Source of the DNA: Micrococcus lylae NBRC 15355
GTDB taxonomy: Bacteria; Actinomycetota; Actinomycetes; Actinomycetales; Micrococcaceae
Reading direction: 5' to 3'
Length of the DNA stretch: 56,854 nucleotides
Assembly (NCBI RefSeq): GCF_001570885.1
Contig: NZ_BCSN01000013.1
Coordinates: 1-56,854 of the forward strand
Shown: one piece after another, positions 19,138-28,683 of the stretch
Position numbering within the stretch: the stretch's first letter is position 1
Layout: each line of letters starts with the position of its first letter
The notes under the pieces: model-generated
Told to the model about the DNA's origin: nothing
Database searches by the model: none
The model's input: the letters and a program-made list of their open reading frames with translations, nothing else
Position numbers and translations under genes: made by a program

Positions 19138-19299
19138 GGTTCCTCTCCAGGACGTCTTCCCGTGTCCTGGCCCACTATCCTCGGCTCAAGGGCGCGAGTC
19201 CAGGGCATCGGGGCTCTGCCTCGAGGGCGAGACCTGCGCCGGCCGAGCCTGCCCGCGACCTCTACGTCCCCCTACGCGACATGTGACATGCGCAACATC

Positions 19300-19305
19300 T
19301 ATGAT
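19300..19305 (+). promoter_or_regulatory. -10 box and small dyad before the amino acid ABC operon
   Basis: TATGAT lies about 100 bases upstream of the operon start, inside the dyad ACATC-TAT-GATGT (19296-19308). I see no clear -35. A repressor site is possible. Confidence 0.35.
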
Positions 19306-19404
19306 GTGGCGATCAAGGGGCGTCGCCCTCCCTGCGGGGAGCCCGCGGCGCCCGGCACACCACGACCCGACGGACTCCGGTCCCGTCGCAATGAAGGCAG
19401 TCCC

Positions 19405-20226
19405 ATGTCACGCACGCACCACCGTGTCGTCGCCGCCGCCTCCCTGTGCACCGGCGCGCTCGCTCTCTCGGGCTGCGCCGTCATCGGAGGCACGTCCTCC
19501 TCCAAGGCGGTCGGCTCCGATGAGCACCTGTCCTCCTCCTACCAGCTGGTGGAGCCCGGCACCCTCACCGTGTGCTCGGACATCCCCTACCCGCCGTTCG
19601 AGTTCGAACAGGACGGCAAGATCACCGGCTACGACATCGAGCTCGTGCACGCCGTCGCCGAGAAACTCGAGCTGGACGTCGACGTCATCGACTCGTCCTT
19701 CGAGGCGATCGAGTCCGGCGCCTCGCTCACCGGCTGCGACCTCAACGCCTCCTCGATCTCCATCACCGAGGCCCGTCAGCGCGTCATGGCCTTCACCAGC
19801 CCCTACCTCGACGACGACCTCGTGCTCATCGCCCGCAAGGACAGGGGCTTCACGTCCGTCGAGGGCCTGGAGGACGCACGCGTCGGCGTGCAGACCGCCA
19901 CCACCGGCGCCGAGTACGCCACGGAGCAGGGGCTGAACGTCGTGCAGTACGAGGACGGCGGCATGCAGGTGCAGGCCCTGAAGGCCGGCAACGTGGACGC
20001 CACCCTCGGGAACCAGACCGTGCTCCTGTACGAGCTGAAGGACGACGACCGCTTCGAGATCGTCGAGGAGTTGCCCACCGGCGAACAGCTCGGGATGGCG
20101 GTCGGCGCCGAGAAGGCCCAGCTGCTCTCCGCCGTGGACCGCGCACTGCAGGAGCTGCGCACCGAGGGCAAGGTCGCTGAGCTGCAGGACAAGTGGTTCG
20201 GACACGTGCAGGAGGCCTACAGGTGA
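19405..20226 (+). CDS. amino acid ABC transporter substrate-binding lipoprotein
   Basis: A 273-residue protein of the SBP family 3 type: lipobox LSGC near residue 24, then GTLTVCSDIPYPPFEFEQDG (start of lobe 1), ITGYDIELVHAVAEKL, a SSISITEARQRVMAFTSPY segment, and the C-terminal helix LRTEGKVAELQDKWFG. It binds a polar amino acid, or possibly a related small molecule, outside the membrane for the permease and ATPase encoded next. ATG 19405 has AAGG 7 bases upstream. Its TGA overlaps the permease GTG. Confidence 0.93.
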   Translation: MSRTHHRVVAAASLCTGALALSGCAVIGGTSSSKAVGSDEHLSSSYQLVEPGTLTVCSDIPYPPFEFEQDGKITGYDIELVHAVAEKLELDVDVIDSSFEAIESGASLTGCDLNASSISITEARQRVMAFTSPYLDDDLVLIARKDRGFTSVEGLEDARVGVQTATTGAEYATEQGLNVVQYEDGGMQVQALKAGNVDATLGNQTVLLYELKDDDRFEIVEELPTGEQLGMAVGAEKAQLLSAVDRALQELRTEGKVAELQDKWFGHVQEAYR

Positions 20227-21068
20227 GCACCGCAGAGCAGACCCCCACGCCCCAACGCGCCCAGGAGCCGACGCCGAAGCCGGGCGCGGCCCGCCGTCGC
20301 AAGACCATCTCGCTGGCGGTCCAGGCCGGCGTGTTCGTCCTGGCGATCGTGCTCCTTGCCGTCCTGGTCGACTGGACGGCCCTCGGGGAGAACGTCTTCA
20401 ACTTCGGCGCCGTGGGCGCGATGTTCCCGGACATCATCCTCGTCGGCCTCGGCAACACGCTCTTCTACACGGTCACGTCGTTCGTCCTGGGTCTTCTCGG
20501 CGGCATGGTCCTCGCGCTGATGCGCATGAGCGCCTTCCCCCCGTACCGCTGGATCGCCACCGCCTACGTGGAGTTCTTCCGCGGCGTCCCGGCGCTGCTC
20601 GTGTTCCTGGCCCTCGGCTATGGCGTGCCCTTCGCCTTCGGCGTGAGCTGGCCCATCCCGCTGGTCGTCTGCCTCGCCCTGGGCCTGGTGGCGTCGGCCT
20701 ACATCGCCGAGACCCTCCGTGCGGGCCTGCAGGCGGTGCCGAAGGGCCAGACGGAAGCCGCCCGCTCCCTCGGCATGCCTGCCTGGCGCGCCATGGTGAC
20801 CATCGTGATCCCACAGGCGTTCCGCATCGTGCTGCCGCCACTGACCAACGAGGTCATCCTGCTGACCAAGGACTCGTCTCTGGTCTACGTGCTCGGCCTC
20901 GCGGTCTTCCAGTACGACCTCACGAAGTTCGGCCGCGACGGCATCTCCTCGCTCGGCGCAGGCATGACCCCGATCGTGGTCGCCGGTGTGCTGTACCTGG
21001 TGATCACCGTGCCGCTGTCCCTGCTGGCCCGCCGCTTCGAGTCCACGTCCGCCCGGAAGAAGGTCTGA
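20223..21068 (+). CDS. amino acid ABC transporter permease
   Basis: A 281-residue HisM/GlnP-type permease. It has a short polar N-terminus, a first helix at about 29-50, and the HisMQ domain with [40 protein letters not shown] and the EAA loop ([23 protein letters not shown]). The GTG start at 20223 overlaps the upstream stop. One permease gene is present, so the channel is probably a homodimer. Confidence 0.93.
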   Translation: MSTAEQTPTPQRAQEPTPKPGAARRRKTISLAVQAGVFVLAIVLLAVLVDWTALGENVFNFGAVGAMFPDIILVGLGNTLFYTVTSFVLGLLGGMVLALMRMSAFPPYRWIATAYVEFFRGVPALLVFLALGYGVPFAFGVSWPIPLVVCLALGLVASAYIAETLRAGLQAVPKGQTEAARSLGMPAWRAMVTIVIPQAFRIVLPPLTNEVILLTKDSSLVYVLGLAVFQYDLTKFGRDGISSLGAGMTPIVVAGVLYLVITVPLSLLARRFESTSARKKV

Positions 21069-21069
21069 G

Positions 21070-21894
21070 ATGTCCGAGAACACCGCACACACCCCGGGCA
21101 CGGACCCGCACCCGCCCACCACCGGCTCCCTGCGTCAGGTCCAGGCCGCCCGCGTGACCATCAAGGACCTGAACAAGTCCTACGGATCGAACCACGTGCT
21201 CAAGGGCATCGACCTGGACGTCGCCCCCGGCGAGGTCGTCTGCCTCATCGGCCCTTCCGGCTCGGGCAAGTCCACGCTGCTGCGCTGCGTGAACCTGCTG
21301 GAGACCCCGAACAGCGGCACGGTGGAGGTCGGCGAGTTCACCGTGACCGACCCGGACGTGGACATCGACACCATGCGCCGCCACGTCGGCATGGTGTTCC
21401 AGCAGTTCAACCTGTTCCCTCATCTGACCGTGATGGAGAACTGCACGGTCGCCCAGATCAAGGTCCTCAAACGGGGGAAGGCCGAAGCACAGAAGGTGGC
21501 CCGGCGTCAGCTGCGGCGTGTGGGCCTCGGCGAGCTCGCGGACCGCTATCCGGACCAGCTCTCCGGCGGACAGCAGCAGCGTGTGGCGATCGCCCGCGCC
21601 CTGTCCATGGCCCCGCAGCTCATGCTCTTCGATGAGCCCACCTCCGCCCTCGACCCGGAGACGGTCGGCGAAGTGCTCGCCATCATGCGCCAGCTGGCCA
21701 GGGACGGCATGACCATGCTCGTGGTGACCCATGAAATGGGCTTCGCCCGCGAGGTGGCGGACCGCGTGGTCTTCATGGACGGCGGCATCGTGGTGGAGGA
21801 AGGCCGTGCCGCGGACGTCATCACCGACCCGCAGCAGCCGCGTACACAGGACTTCCTGCGCCGCGTCCTCAACCCCACCGAGGTGGACATCTGA
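21070..21894 (+). CDS. amino acid ABC transporter ATP-binding protein
   Basis: A 274-residue HisP/GlnQ-type ATPase starting one base after the permease stop. It has Walker [14 protein letters not shown]-loop [14 protein letters not shown], signature [15 protein letters not shown], Walker [15 protein letters not shown] and switch His in [12 protein letters not shown]. An N-terminal extension of about 25 residues precedes the domain. It powers the importer, and a strong terminator follows. Confidence 0.95.
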   Translation: MSENTAHTPGTDPHPPTTGSLRQVQAARVTIKDLNKSYGSNHVLKGIDLDVAPGEVVCLIGPSGSGKSTLLRCVNLLETPNSGTVEVGEFTVTDPDVDIDTMRRHVGMVFQQFNLFPHLTVMENCTVAQIKVLKRGKAEAQKVARRQLRRVGLGELADRYPDQLSGGQQQRVAIARALSMAPQLMLFDEPTSALDPETVGEVLAIMRQLARDGMTMLVVTHEMGFAREVADRVVFMDGGIVVEEGRAADVITDPQQPRTQDFLRRVLNPTEVDI

Positions 21895-21923
21895 CCGGCC
21901 GGGACGGCATGACGGCTGACGCA

Positions 21924-21960
21924 ACGGGGCCCGCACCGGATGATCCGGTGCGGGCCCCGT
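21924..21960. terminator. terminator of the amino acid ABC operon
   Basis: A perfect 17-bp stem (21924-21940 with 21944-21960, loop TGA) lies between convergent genes, so it may serve both strands. Confidence 0.88.
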
Positions 21961-21978
21961 CGGGCAGTGGCGTCAGGC

Positions 21979-22572
21979 TCAGGCGGCCTTGCGCAGCTTC
22001 TTCAGCTCCTCGCGGGCCTCGCGCAGGGCAGCGGTCTGCTCGTCGCGGGCGGCGTGGATGGCGTCCACCTTGTCGGCCTTGGCGGCGGCGATGGCCTCCA
22101 CCTTGGCGTCACGGGCAGCGTCGATGCGGGCGGCGCGCTTCTTGGCGGCCTTGCGGCGCTTGCCCGGGCGGTTGGCCACGGAGTCGGCCATGATGCCCAC
22201 GCCCGCGCCGACGAGGAACAGGTCCTTGGCCACCGCGGTGCCCTCCTGGGACGGGCGCACGCCGTCGGCCTGGGTCATCTCCGGGGTGTTCAGGTACATG
22301 GACATCAGGCCGCCGGAGAAGGCGGTCAGAGCGGCGCCGGCGAGCCATCCCGGGACCACCGGGAGCAGCAGGGCCGCGCCGGTGCCGACCTCAGAGGCGA
22401 CGAGGAAGTTCTTGAACTGGGCCGGGGTCAGCTTCGACAGCTGCGGCACGCCCTTGACGGCCATCTGCTGGAGGCCGGCGGCCTGCTCGTCGGACAGCTT
22501 CCGCTTGTTGAGGCCCGAGTTGAGGATGAACGCGCCGGAGGTGAGGCGCAGGGGAATCTGGACGATGCTCAT
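21979..22572 (-). CDS. DoxX-like membrane protein
   Basis: A 197-residue protein resembling DoxX-type membrane proteins: an N-terminal helix around RLTSGAFILNSGLNKRKL, then FLVASEVGTGAALLLPVVPG, AGAALTAFSGGLMSMYL and LFLVGAGVGIMADS. A 65-residue Lys/Arg/Ala/Glu helical tail (AAKKRAARIDAARDAKVEAI onwards) is likely a cytoplasmic coiled coil. The activity is unknown. ATG 22572 is chosen because AAGGAAG lies 7-8 bases upstream; the frame extends 7 codons further. Confidence 0.7.
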   Translation of the reverse strand: MSIVQIPLRLTSGAFILNSGLNKRKLSDEQAAGLQQMAVKGVPQLSKLTPAQFKNFLVASEVGTGAALLLPVVPGWLAGAALTAFSGGLMSMYLNTPEMTQADGVRPSQEGTAVAKDLFLVGAGVGIMADSVANRPGKRRKAAKKRAARIDAARDAKVEAIAAAKADKVDAIHAARDEQTAALREAREELKKLRKAA

Positions 22573-22626
22573 GGATCGCTTCCTTCCAGTCATTCCCGCG
22601 GCACACTCTGGTGCGCGAGAGGACGT

Positions 22627-22648
22627 CTGTAGTCGTCAGGGTCTACAG
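22627..22648. promoter_or_regulatory. dyad in the DoxX-like/DedA divergent promoter region
   Basis: CTGTAG-N10-CTACAG lies 55 bases before the DoxX-like start. Its minus strand also contains a TAGACC -10-like hexamer. It may be an operator; no regulator is adjacent. Confidence 0.3.
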
Positions 22649-22792
22649 CAGGCCACACTACCGAAGTCCGCGCCCCGATGCGTCCTGGGCACCCCGGAAG
22701 TCGTCCCCTGACCGGCGTGGCCCCGACCCCGCCCGGGCCGAGGTGAGCAATCCCTCACGTCATGCCCTCTCTCCTCGCGTGCGCGCGTGCGC

Positions 22793-22798
22793 AAGAAT
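22793..22798 (+). promoter_or_regulatory. -10 box of a probably leaderless promoter
   Basis: AAGAAT ends 7 bases before the ATG at 22806. Confidence 0.45.
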
Positions 22799-22805
22799 GT
22801 CAGGC

Positions 22806-23555
22806 ATGCACCTCACCCCTGGCGCCCTCTCCACGCTCGCGGCCGCCGAGTCCGCTGACTACGGCTGGCTCGGCAATGCGGTCGTCGCGATCATGGAGGC
22901 CGTCGGCCCCGTCGGCGTCGCCCTCGCCGTCTTCGCCGAGAACCTCTTCCCGCCGATCCCCTCCGAGCTGATCCTGCCGCTGGCCGGCTTCACCGCCGCG
23001 AACGGCGCCTTCTCCCCTCTCGCTGCCACCGCGTGGGCCACGGTCGGCTCCGTGGTCGGCGCACTCGCCCTGTACGGGGTCGGTGCAGCCCTCGGCCGTC
23101 GCCGCATGTACCGGATCGCGGACCGGCTCCCCCTGGTGGACATCGACGACGTCGAGGCCACCGAGCGCTGGTTCGCTCGCTACGGCACGTGGAGCGTGCT
23201 GCTGGGCCGCCTGATCCCGGTGTTCCGGTCCCTCATCTCCATCCCGGCAGGCATCGAGCGCATGCACCTGGGCCTGTTCGTCCTCTACTCCACGATCGGC
23301 TCGGCCGTGTGGAACACCGTCCTCGTCTACGGCGGCTACCTGCTGGGCGCGAACTTCCATCTCGTGTCGGACTATGCTGACCTGTTCTCCAACGTGGTCG
23401 TGGTCCTCGTCATCACGGTCCTGGCCGTCTGGGTGGTCCTGCGCGTGCTGCGGAACCGCCGACGCCGCCGAGACCCCGACTTCCGCCCCCGCACCGCGGA
23501 CGAGGCGGCCGCCAAGATCGACGCCCTGCTCACCTCCCACGACCCGCGAAAGTGA
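22806..23555 (+). CDS. DedA-family membrane protein
   Basis: A 249-residue protein with the DedA/SNARE-associated domain: AENLFPPIPSELILPLAGF, WATVGSVVGALALYGVGAAL, RYGTWSVLLGRLIPVFRSLI and SIPAGIERM with the conserved Arg residues. About five membrane helices are followed by a basic cytoplasmic tail. Members move undecaprenyl phosphate or other lipids across the membrane; which applies here cannot be told. The DUF3298 lipoprotein starts 4 bases later, so they are probably one transcript. Confidence 0.9.
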   Translation: MHLTPGALSTLAAAESADYGWLGNAVVAIMEAVGPVGVALAVFAENLFPPIPSELILPLAGFTAANGAFSPLAATAWATVGSVVGALALYGVGAALGRRRMYRIADRLPLVDIDDVEATERWFARYGTWSVLLGRLIPVFRSLISIPAGIERMHLGLFVLYSTIGSAVWNTVLVYGGYLLGANFHLVSDYADLFSNVVVVLVITVLAVWVVLRVLRNRRRRRDPDFRPRTADEAAAKIDALLTSHDPRK

Positions 23556-23559
23556 ACCC

Positions 23560-25110
23560 ATGCCCTCCCCCGCTTCCCGACGTCGCTCCCGCGCTCTCCT
23601 CTCCGTCGTCGCCGTCGCGGTGTTCGCACTGACGGCCTGTGGTCCGAAGGACGACGCGGCCGATGATTCCTCCCCGTCGCCGTCGTCCTCCGCCACCGAG
23701 GCGACGACGCTGCCCCCGATGGACCTGGCCCCGTTCACCATGGACGTGCCGACGCACGACCTGGACATGCTGCCGGGAGCGACCCTGCGCGCGATCAAGG
23801 GCACCGACCCGGACTACGACGGCGCCTGGTTCGCCGTCCCGCACGCGGACACCTGGACGAAGGCCATGGAGGAGGCCGTACTGGCCCGCGTGGACGCCTT
23901 CTCCCGTGACGCGACGGACCAGGATGTGCACCTGGACGTGCAGCCGCTGCTCGCCGTGGTGGGTCCGACGGTCGCCGCGGCCCGCATCGTCTCCACCCAG
24001 AAGCGCGAGGACACCGCCGTCGCCGCATCGCGCGTGCTCTGGTACGACGCACAGCAGGGCAGGGTCCTCGACCCCGAGGACCTGTTCAGCGAGAGCGGCT
24101 GGAGCGCCCTGCGCCGCGAGATCGCCTCCCGCCTGCAGGAGGACCCGGACGTGAACGAAGACCGCCTCGACGCCGCCGTCCGCGAGCCGGACGCCGCGGA
24201 GAACCGACGGGTCTGGGACGGCATCGTGTTCCTGGAGGACGGCAGCCTGCTGCTCGAGGTGGACCAGGGCTCCCTGGCCCCGGAGGGCGCCGGCGTGCTC
24301 ACCGCCCGGGTCTCCGCGGACATGCTCGGCCCCTGGCTCTCGGATGCCGGCCGTCGTGGACAGCAGGCGGCGCGCAACCCGCAGCCGTTGGTGCTGCAGC
24401 CGCCGCAGACCGCGGCACCGCGGACCTCCCAGGCCCCCACCTCCGCTCCGCAGACGTCCCAGGCCCCCACCTCCGCTCCGCAGACGTCCCAGGCGCCGAC
24501 CTCGAGCGGCGCCCCGTCCTCGTCCTCCCGTCCCACCGGCTCGGAGTCGGCGGAGCCGAGTGCGTCGGAGTCGTCCGCGACGCCGTCGCGCTCGACGTCC
24601 CCGACGACCGGCCCCTCGCCGACCGAGTCCGCATCGCCGGAGTCCCCGAGCCCGTCGCGGACAGAGACCGAGTCGCCGACGCCATCCCCGAGCCCCTCGC
24701 CGACCGAATCCGAGTCGCCGACCGAGTCCGAGTCGCCGACCCCGTCCGCGAGCGCATCGACGTCCCCGAACCCCTCGCCGACCGAATCCGAATCGCCAGA
24801 GTCCCCGAGCCCGTCGCGGACCGAGACCGAGTCGCCGACGCCGTCCCCGAGCCCCTCGCGGACCGAGTCCGAATCACCGAAGTCCCCGAGCCCCTCGCCG
24901 ACCGAGACCGAATCACCGAAGTCCCCGAGCCCCTCGCCGACCGAGACCGAGTCTCCGACCCCGTCCGCGAGCGCATCGACGTCTCCGGCTTCCTCGAGGT
25001 CCCCGAGCCCTTCCTCCACTGAGGGGACGCAGTCCGCGGAGCCCTCGCCCAGCGGGACCGTCGAGGCCTCCGCCACGGACGCCGAGGCCACTGCGCCGCG
25101 GCTCGGGTGA
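23560..25110 (+). CDS. DUF3298/RsiV-like lipoprotein with a long Ser/Pro-rich tail
   Basis: A 516-residue protein: lipobox LTAC near residue 27, a short Ser/Pro linker, then a folded domain at about 55-260 (TDQDVHLDVQPLLAVVGPTV, SRVLWYDAQQGRVLDPEDLF, DGIVFLEDGSLLLEVDQGSL). It resembles the RsiV/PdaC-type DUF3298 region that binds peptidoglycan or lysozyme-like ligands. The last 240 residues are a degenerate repeat of TESESPTPSPSPS, probably a glycosylated cell-wall spacer. The NodB deacetylase lies next; in PdaC both domains are in one protein. The start ATG 23560 places the signal peptide correctly. Confidence 0.75.
   Translation: MPSPASRRRSRALLSVVAVAVFALTACGPKDDAADDSSPSPSSSATEATTLPPMDLAPFTMDVPTHDLDMLPGATLRAIKGTDPDYDGAWFAVPHADTWTKAMEEAVLARVDAFSRDATDQDVHLDVQPLLAVVGPTVAAARIVSTQKREDTAVAASRVLWYDAQQGRVLDPEDLFSESGWSALRREIASRLQEDPDVNEDRLDAAVREPDAAENRRVWDGIVFLEDGSLLLEVDQGSLAPEGAGVLTARVSADMLGPWLSDAGRRGQQAARNPQPLVLQPPQTAAPRTSQAPTSAPQTSQAPTSAPQTSQAPTSSGAPSSSSRPTGSESAEPSASESSATPSRSTSPTTGPSPTESASPESPSPSRTETESPTPSPSPSPTESESPTESESPTPSASASTSPNPSPTESESPESPSPSRTETESPTPSPSPSRTESESPKSPSPSPTETESPKSPSPSPTETESPTPSASASTSPASSRSPSPSSTEGTQSAEPSPSGTVEASATDAEATAPRLG
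24590..25010 (+). repeat. degenerate coding repeat (Ser/Pro/Thr/Glu tail)
   Basis: Units built from GAGTCCCCGAGCCCCTCGCC-like segments recur many times in the lipoprotein tail, with 18- to 54-base higher-order periods. This block is prone to length change by slippage. Confidence 0.75.
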
Positions 25111-25373
25111 GCCCCCCCGGGTGACCGCTGTCGGATGACCGGGCCAGGCGGGTCGGCATTCGGTCACGATGTGGCATCTTTCCGGCATCGATCCGGCCGG
25201 AGCCACGTCATCCGGCCGGTGAGGATCTCCGGCGAACGTACGCTGTGGTCCTTGGATGCCGCGCCTGTCCCCTGTCTATGGATCCATTCCGGACCCAGGA
25301 CTGAGCGTGGCTCCCTCCCGTCCTGCGTGCCCCGTCAGGGGCCTGTCGTCGCGTGCTCCTGGAAGAGGTCCTC

Positions 25374-26558
25374 GTGTCCGCCCGTCCCCGCCCGCTCCGC
25401 CGTCTCACCGTCTCCGCCCTCCTGGCCGGCCTCGTGCTGACCGGCTGCAGGGCAGACCCCTCGGAGTCGGCGGTGCCCACCGGCGCCCGGGAGGCCTCCC
25501 GGACCTCCTCCCCTTCGGAGTCGTCCTCCTCTCCCTCCTCCACCGAAAGCGCGACGACGGCCCCCTCCTCCACTGCCTCGTCGTCCTCCTCCGCCCCGGC
25601 CACGGCGGCACCGAGCACGTCCGCGTCCGCCCCGGCGTCGCCGACGCGTTCCCCCTCGAGCACGTCCGCGTCCACCACTGACGCCCCGACTCCGACGCCC
25701 ACGTGGTCCCCGTCGGCCCCACCGGTGCCTTCGACCACCGCCGCGCCGACCCCCACGGCCACGCCGACGACCACCGCCGCGCCGACCCCCACTCCCACGC
25801 CGACCACCTCCTCTCCGGCTCCGACACCGTCGCCGACCTCCTCCGCACCGACGACCCCGCGCCCCACGCCGACCTCCGCCGCGCCGACCCCCACCCCCAC
25901 ACCCACGCCCACACCCACTCCGACGCCGACCCCGACCTCGGGCCCGGTGGACTGCTCGGCCGTGCCCTGCGTGGCCCTGACCTTCGACGACGGCCCGGGC
26001 GCCCACACCTCGCGTCTGCTGGACATCCTGGCCGACCACGACGTGAAGGCGACCTTCTACACGGTCGGCCGTCAGATCGAGCAGCGTCCCGGCGTCATCC
26101 GGAAGATGGCGGCCGCCGGCCACCAGATCGGCAACCACAGCTATGACCACCCGCAGCTGACTGCCGTCTCCGCGGACGCGGCGCGCCGGCAGATCGCCAC
26201 CACAGACGCGCTGCTGCGCGCCCAGGGCGTCACCCCGTCCACGGTGCGGCCGCCGTACGGCTCCTACAACACCTCCGTCCTGCAGGTGCTGGGCTCGCTG
26301 GGCCACGGCGCCGTGAACTGGAACGTGGACCCCCGCGACTGGCAGGACAAGGACACCCCGACCGTCGTCCAGCGCGTGACCTCCGCGGCCCGGCCGGGCG
26401 CGATCCTGCTGATGCACGACGTGCACTCCACCTCCGTGGACGCCGTGCCGCAGATCATCACGACTCTGAAGGCGCGCGGCTACCACTTCGTCACGGTGGA
26501 CCAGATCACCGGGGGCGTCGCCCCGGGCTCCGCGGTGCACAGCGGCATGCACCCCTGA
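25374..26558 (+). CDS. polysaccharide deacetylase (NodB domain) lipoprotein
   Basis: A 394-residue exported enzyme that probably removes acetyl groups from cell-wall glycan. It has a lipobox LTGC near residue 22, a linker of about 150 residues of Ser/Thr/Pro/Ala ending in a run of TPTPTP repeats, then the NodB domain with all motifs: TFDDGP (metal and base), NHSYDHP (metal His), [16 protein letters not shown] and LMHDVH. GTG 25374 is chosen because GAAGAGG lies 5 bases upstream; GTG 25353 is the other option. The 263-base gap before it contains a possible -10, TACGCT at 25239, but no gene. Confidence 0.9.
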   Translation: MSARPRPLRRLTVSALLAGLVLTGCRADPSESAVPTGAREASRTSSPSESSSSPSSTESATTAPSSTASSSSSAPATAAPSTSASAPASPTRSPSSTSASTTDAPTPTPTWSPSAPPVPSTTAAPTPTATPTTTAAPTPTPTPTTSSPAPTPSPTSSAPTTPRPTPTSAAPTPTPTPTPTPTPTPTPTSGPVDCSAVPCVALTFDDGPGAHTSRLLDILADHDVKATFYTVGRQIEQRPGVIRKMAAAGHQIGNHSYDHPQLTAVSADAARRQIATTDALLRAQGVTPSTVRPPYGSYNTSVLQVLGSLGHGAVNWNVDPRDWQDKDTPTVVQRVTSAARPGAILLMHDVHSTSVDAVPQIITTLKARGYHFVTVDQITGGVAPGSAVHSGMHP

Positions 26559-26594
26559 GGGGACTCCGGTTGGCGGCACCGTGCCCGCACCGGG

Positions 26595-26600
26595 GAGAAT
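26595..26600 (+). promoter_or_regulatory. -10 box of a probably leaderless promoter
   Basis: GAGAAT ends 6 bases before the ATG at 26607. Confidence 0.4.
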
Positions 26601-26606
26601 CGGCCC

Positions 26607-27566
26607 ATGACCGAGCAGAACCCCGTGCCCGCCGAGGACCGCGCCCACGTCCATGACCACAACCGGGACAAGGACCCGGAGCTGTTCCGCCGCGAGCCGG
26701 TGTCCTTCGTGCGCCGTGGCTCCCGCCTGAACCGCTCTCGGCAGGCGGTGTGGGAGCGCATGGCGGACGAGGTCCTCGTGGAGGTCCCCCGATTCCGCGC
26801 GGTCACCTCCGTGGCGCGGGACGCTCAGGTGGACTGGGATGCACAGTTCGGCCGCAGCGCCCCGCTGCTCGTGGACATCGGCTCCGGCCAGGGCGAGTCC
26901 ACCGCGCAGGGGGCGAAGGACCGACCGGACTGGAACGTGCTGGCCGTGGAGGTGTACATTCCGGGCCTCGCCGGGCTGATGGGGCTCGTGGAGCGCGAGG
27001 GCCTGACCAATGTGCGCGCGGTGGAGGCCAACGCCCCGGAGCTGCTGGACCACACCATGGAGCCCGGTTCCGTGGACGAGGTCTGGATCTTCTTCCCGGA
27101 CCCGTGGCACAAGGCCCGCCACCACAAGCGACGACTGGTCTCCACCGCCCTGGCCGAGCGTCTGGCGCGGGTGCTGCGCCCGGGCGGGGTGCTGCGCCTG
27201 GCCACGGACTGGTCCGGCTACGCCGTGCACATGCGGGCGGTCATGGACGCCGCCGCCGACTTCGAGAACCCCCATGCCGGCGAGCGCGCGGGCGAGGACT
27301 CGCCGCTCACACGCGTCCGGCGCGAGGGCCGTGAGCTCGAGGTGGGAGCGCAGCCCCTGCCCGCCGGCTGGGACGACGCCGAGGCCGGGCAGCGTCCGGC
27401 CCGCGCGGGCCTGGGCGAGGCCGTGGTCGCCTCCGAGGCGCAGGACCCGGTGGACCACGTCGGCGGCTGGGCGCCGCGCTTCGAGGGCCGCCCCCTCACG
27501 CAGTTCGAGAACAAGGCCCTCAAGGCCGGCCGCCTCGTCTTCGACCTCACCTACGTGCGCCGCTGA
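26607..27566 (+). CDS. trmB: tRNA (guanine-N7-)-methyltransferase
   Basis: Methylates N7 of G46 in tRNA using S-adenosylmethionine. The 319-residue protein has the SAM loop LVDIGSGQGEST, the acidic VLAVEVYIPGL strand end, the TrmB signature WIFFPDPWHKARHHKRRL, and the C-terminal GRPLTQFENKALKAGRLVFD. It is longer than the roughly 240-residue E. coli enzyme, because of an N-terminal extension and an insert of about 50 residues before the last motif. Cytoplasmic; single gene. Confidence 0.94.
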   Translation: MTEQNPVPAEDRAHVHDHNRDKDPELFRREPVSFVRRGSRLNRSRQAVWERMADEVLVEVPRFRAVTSVARDAQVDWDAQFGRSAPLLVDIGSGQGESTAQGAKDRPDWNVLAVEVYIPGLAGLMGLVEREGLTNVRAVEANAPELLDHTMEPGSVDEVWIFFPDPWHKARHHKRRLVSTALAERLARVLRPGGVLRLATDWSGYAVHMRAVMDAAADFENPHAGERAGEDSPLTRVRREGRELEVGAQPLPAGWDDAEAGQRPARAGLGEAVVASEAQDPVDHVGGWAPRFEGRPLTQFENKALKAGRLVFDLTYVRR

Positions 27567-27592
27567 GCCCTTCCCTACGCCGGCCGCCCGCC

Positions 27593-28681
27593 TCAGGCGC
27601 GCGGCAGCGGCAGGCCGGTGGTGACGCGGGCCGTGGCCGCAAGGGTGATGGTTCCCGGGTCGCGGTAGCCGCGCGGGGCGTCCTCCCCGGCCTGCGGGCT
27701 CCATCGGGAGGTGTCGTGCCCTCGCACGGCGACTCCGTCCAGGGTGCTGCCGTCGGCGGTCCGCTCCACGGCACCGCGGGCTCGGCCCTGCGCACCGGCC
27801 GCCGGAGGCTCCACGGGCAGGGTGTGCACGCCGGACCAGGGAAGGCGTCGGCCGCTGAACCGGCCGATCTGCGCCAGCCGGTCCTGCGGTGCCGACGCCT
27901 CGTAGACACGGAGCGGGTCCATCCCCATGAGCGCCGGTTCCCGGGCGAGCCGACGCGGCAGGCCGATGGCCCCGGCGAGCACCAGCACGTCCACCGAGGG
28001 CACGGCGTCCCCGGCCTGGCGGCGCTGCTGTAGCAGCTCGAGCGCATACGCGGCCACGACCGTGCCGTAGGAGTGTGCCTCCAGCCCGAGGTGCACCTGC
28101 GGCACAGCTCCGGGCTGGGCACGGCGCAGCTGGCCCTGGCAGCGCATCAGGTGATCGGCCAGCGCGCGGGCTCCCGTGCGGGCCGGCGAGTCGAACAGGG
28201 TGGCCAGGGCGTTCGGGGACCGGTAGCCCAACCAGGCGATCGTCGCCGGACGCGGCGCCCCGGCGGCCCGCTGGGCGGCCCAGAGGTTCCCGGCCTCGTT
28301 GACGGCACCCCACATGGCGGTCTCGGGGCGGATGCCCATGCCGGAGACCATCCAGGTCACGTGCGTGGCGGTGAAGGGGTCGCCCACGGCCACCACCGCC
28401 ACGGGGCCGGTCTTCGGGTCCAGGCTGTACTCGAGCAGCACCCGGTCCGGCAGACAGCGGTCCAGCCCGTCCGGCTTCAGGGCGTGCACCACGCCGTCCA
28501 GGGCTCGCCGGGCACGGCGGCCCAGCTCGGGCCGGCGGCGCATGTCGGCGCGCAGCCGTTCGCGGAGGGCCGCGAGCCGCTCCGGGGAGAACGGGCCCTG
28601 CTCCGGCGAGGCCGAGGCGGAGACGACGGCCGCGCCGGTGGTGCCGGCGCCGTCGTCGGGAAGGGACAGGGGCCCGGCCAC
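27593..28681 (-). CDS. alpha/beta hydrolase, DUF1023 type
   Basis: A 362-residue protein resembling the actinobacterial DUF1023 (Abhydrolase_8) family: GPVAVVAVGDPFTATHVTW, a nucleophile elbow EAHSYGTVVAAY with Ser as nucleophile (Ala-His replaces the usual Gly-His), and VLVLAGAIGLP with a late VRGHDTSRW supplying the probable catalytic His. The substrate is unknown; members are often exported, but no signal peptide is visible here. It starts 2 bases after hspR, so it is the last gene of the dnaK operon, an unusual tenant for a heat-shock operon. Confidence 0.75.
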   Translation of the reverse strand: MAGPLSLPDDGAGTTGAAVVSASASPEQGPFSPERLAALRERLRADMRRRPELGRRARRALDGVVHALKPDGLDRCLPDRVLLEYSLDPKTGPVAVVAVGDPFTATHVTWMVSGMGIRPETAMWGAVNEAGNLWAAQRAAGAPRPATIAWLGYRSPNALATLFDSPARTGARALADHLMRCQGQLRRAQPGAVPQVHLGLEAHSYGTVVAAYALELLQQRRQAGDAVPSVDVLVLAGAIGLPRRLAREPALMGMDPLRVYEASAPQDRLAQIGRFSGRRLPWSGVHTLPVEPPAAGAQGRARGAVERTADGSTLDGVAVRGHDTSRWSPQAGEDAPRGYRDPGTITLAATARVTTGLPLPRA

Positions 28682-28683
28682 GG

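Noticed and set aside
24590-25010. Non-coding satellite in the lipoprotein gene
   Set aside because: The repeat keeps the reading frame and Ser/Pro/Thr/Glu pattern, as expected for a wall-spanning tail.
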